Source: Limnomonas spitsbergensis
Lineage: Eukaryota; Chlorophyta; Chlorophyceae; Chlamydomonadales
Length of the DNA stretch: 64,000 bases
Direction of reading: 5' to 3'
Assembly: GCA_037349105.1 (NCBI GenBank)
Contig: JAYJMM010000089.1
Location: 186,001-250,000, forward strand
Below, in pieces: positions 62,794 to 64,000 of the stretch (its first letter is position 1; every line of letters begins with the position of its first letter). The position numbers and the translations under genes were made by a program. The notes beneath the pieces are model-generated. The model saw only the letters and a program-made list of their open reading frames with translations. It ran no database searches and was not told the DNA's origin.

Positions 62794-64000
62794 ATATGAC
62801 ACAGAATCCAGGTTCGTGAATTCAGGTTTTGGGTTCAGGTTTTATACTGCAGATTCGGGTTCAGGTTTTCGGTTCAGGTTTTCGGTCCAGTTTGGGGTTC
62901 AGGTTTTGGGTAATTGCCGCGTTACCACTTTGGTTACGACTCATGGAACCAGTACCCACTAAAATATACACTGGTGGCAATGCATCCCCCCTAGTGCCTC
63001 ATTGGAAGTGGGCTAAGGATTTGAGGGCTCTGAAGGTATAGGGTTGAAGCCATTTTGGGGAGTTTTGGGGTTACAGCTGTTTGATTGGTTTTAGATATTG
63101 TTTTTGATTGCCTGTGATTTATGTATGTAATAAACACGCATCTGTCGCACTACCCCCACCACACACATATACCTGGGCGGTTGCTGTGGAGCGCCGGATG
63201 TGACAATGAGAGGAGGAACAGCAGAAGGAGCCTTACTGGGGGAAGCCTGAATATGCAAGAGAGGGAAGGGGCCTGTCAGGTGGGGGGTCGGGCCGGCCTT
63301 CCAAAGCAGGGGGTTTGTGGGCCTAGGTTTGCGCCTTAGCTCATCGAAGCGTATGCTTAGAATAGAGAGGGGGGATAGAGGGAGGAGGGGGGGGTATTCA
63401 TGGAGTCGGCTTGGGCCTAAAACCTGTGCCTAGCGTCCCTTGCTGTCCTAGGTCAGCATGAGCGGCTTTTAATGCCTTGTCGACCTAGGTCAGCTTGGGC
63501 CTAAAAGCCGTGCCTAGCGTCCCTTGCTGTCCTAGGTCAGCATGAGCGGGTTTCAATGCCTTGTTGACCTAGGTCAGCTTAGGCCTAAAAGCCGTGCCTA
63601 GCGTCCCTTGCAGTCCTAGGTCAGCATGTGCAGGTTCTACACCCTTACCGATCTAGGTCAGCAAGGGTTGGCAGTGCACATGGTCACATGAGGGGGCATG
63701 GGGATCAAGGACGTTACCCCACCATGTACAGTTGTGAGAGGACTAGTGGTGGGCCTGGCAGTTATGGGGGCTCTGTTTCTAACTTGGAGATGTACAAGTT
63801 TTTTTTCAGGACTGGGGTCCCACCTTTTGGACAGGTGGAAACCCTGAATGTCCCTACAAAAAAAAGACGCCAAAACATGTGCCCAGACATGGACTCCCCC
63901 TTCAATGCCTGTTTTGCCTCATGGAATGGACCCCCATGCATGCATTATAGCATACCCCCCATGGATCCCCCATGCAGATATCAGGTATCAAGAGACACAT
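62794..64000. other. Right edge of the window, no gene seen; 84-bp tandem repeat at 63425-63665
   Basis: 'gcctagcgtcccttgctgtc' followed by 'ctaggtcagcatgagcggg' occurs three times at 84-bp spacing (63429, 63513, 63597). 62815-62915 has a short 'ttcaggttttcggttcaggt' repeat. The missing M11 signal-peptide exon could be here or beyond, but I could not identify it. Confidence 0.7.

Overview
This is nuclear DNA from a chlorophyte alga, most likely a volvocine/chlamydomonadalean species. The evidence is indirect: intron-rich genes with short GT–AG exons; Ala-, Gln-, Ser- and Pro-rich low-complexity proteins; a gametolysin-type M11 matrix protease; a TKL kinase with the HGDxK catalytic loop common in this group; a MYND-finger giant protein; and a very high load of minisatellites. 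I cannot name the species. All gene models were built by hand from open frames, splice-site motifs and exact phase matching. None has been tested against transcripts.

Layout. (1) 215-12193, plus strand: nine phase-compatible exons of a protein of at least 1,720 residues with a C-terminal MYND-like zinc finger; its 5' end lies outside the window. (2) About 13.3-15.3 kb, minus strand: coding-like fragments whose frame shifts repeatedly, probably a decayed gene. (3) 15.5-18.7 kb: no gene seen, only degenerate repeats. (4) 18756-25562, minus strand: a five-exon, roughly 1,215-residue TKL-type Ser/Thr kinase starting MGCVHS, a myristoylation/palmitoylation motif. (5) 25.6-32.8 kb: a Gln-rich ORF, AT-rich spacer, degenerate tandem repeats and the 3' end of a LINE-like retrotransposon. 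(6) 32789-37932, plus strand: a three-exon, 720-residue type II membrane or secreted protein with Ser-rich low complexity. (7) 37.9-43.7 kb: gene-poor, with a 69-bp minisatellite, telomere-like motifs and retroelement tails. (8) 43730 to about 62793, minus strand: a 16-exon gametolysin-like peptidase M11 with an intact zinc motif, a polyproline rod, a Cys-rich lectin-like module, a Gln/Pro-rich linker, a ShKT-like module and a Ser/Thr-rich tail. Its N-terminus is unresolved. (9) 62.8-64 kb: an 84-bp tandem repeat and no gene seen.

The M11 protein fits the secreted matrix-remodelling class. The kinase is probably plasma-membrane anchored. There is no sign that the genes form a pathway.

The most striking feature is shared by all four intact genes. 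Their introns are largely arrays of tandem, decaying copies of the neighbouring splice junction. Upstream of an exon lie repeated copies of its acceptor plus the exon's first tens of bases. Downstream lie repeated copies of the exon's last bases plus its donor. Periods are usually about 65-150 bp. The clearest cases are at 35.5-36.3, 48.1-49.0, 47.2-47.7, 53.6-54.2, 60.8-61.7, 52.5-53.0 and 5.0-5.5 kb.
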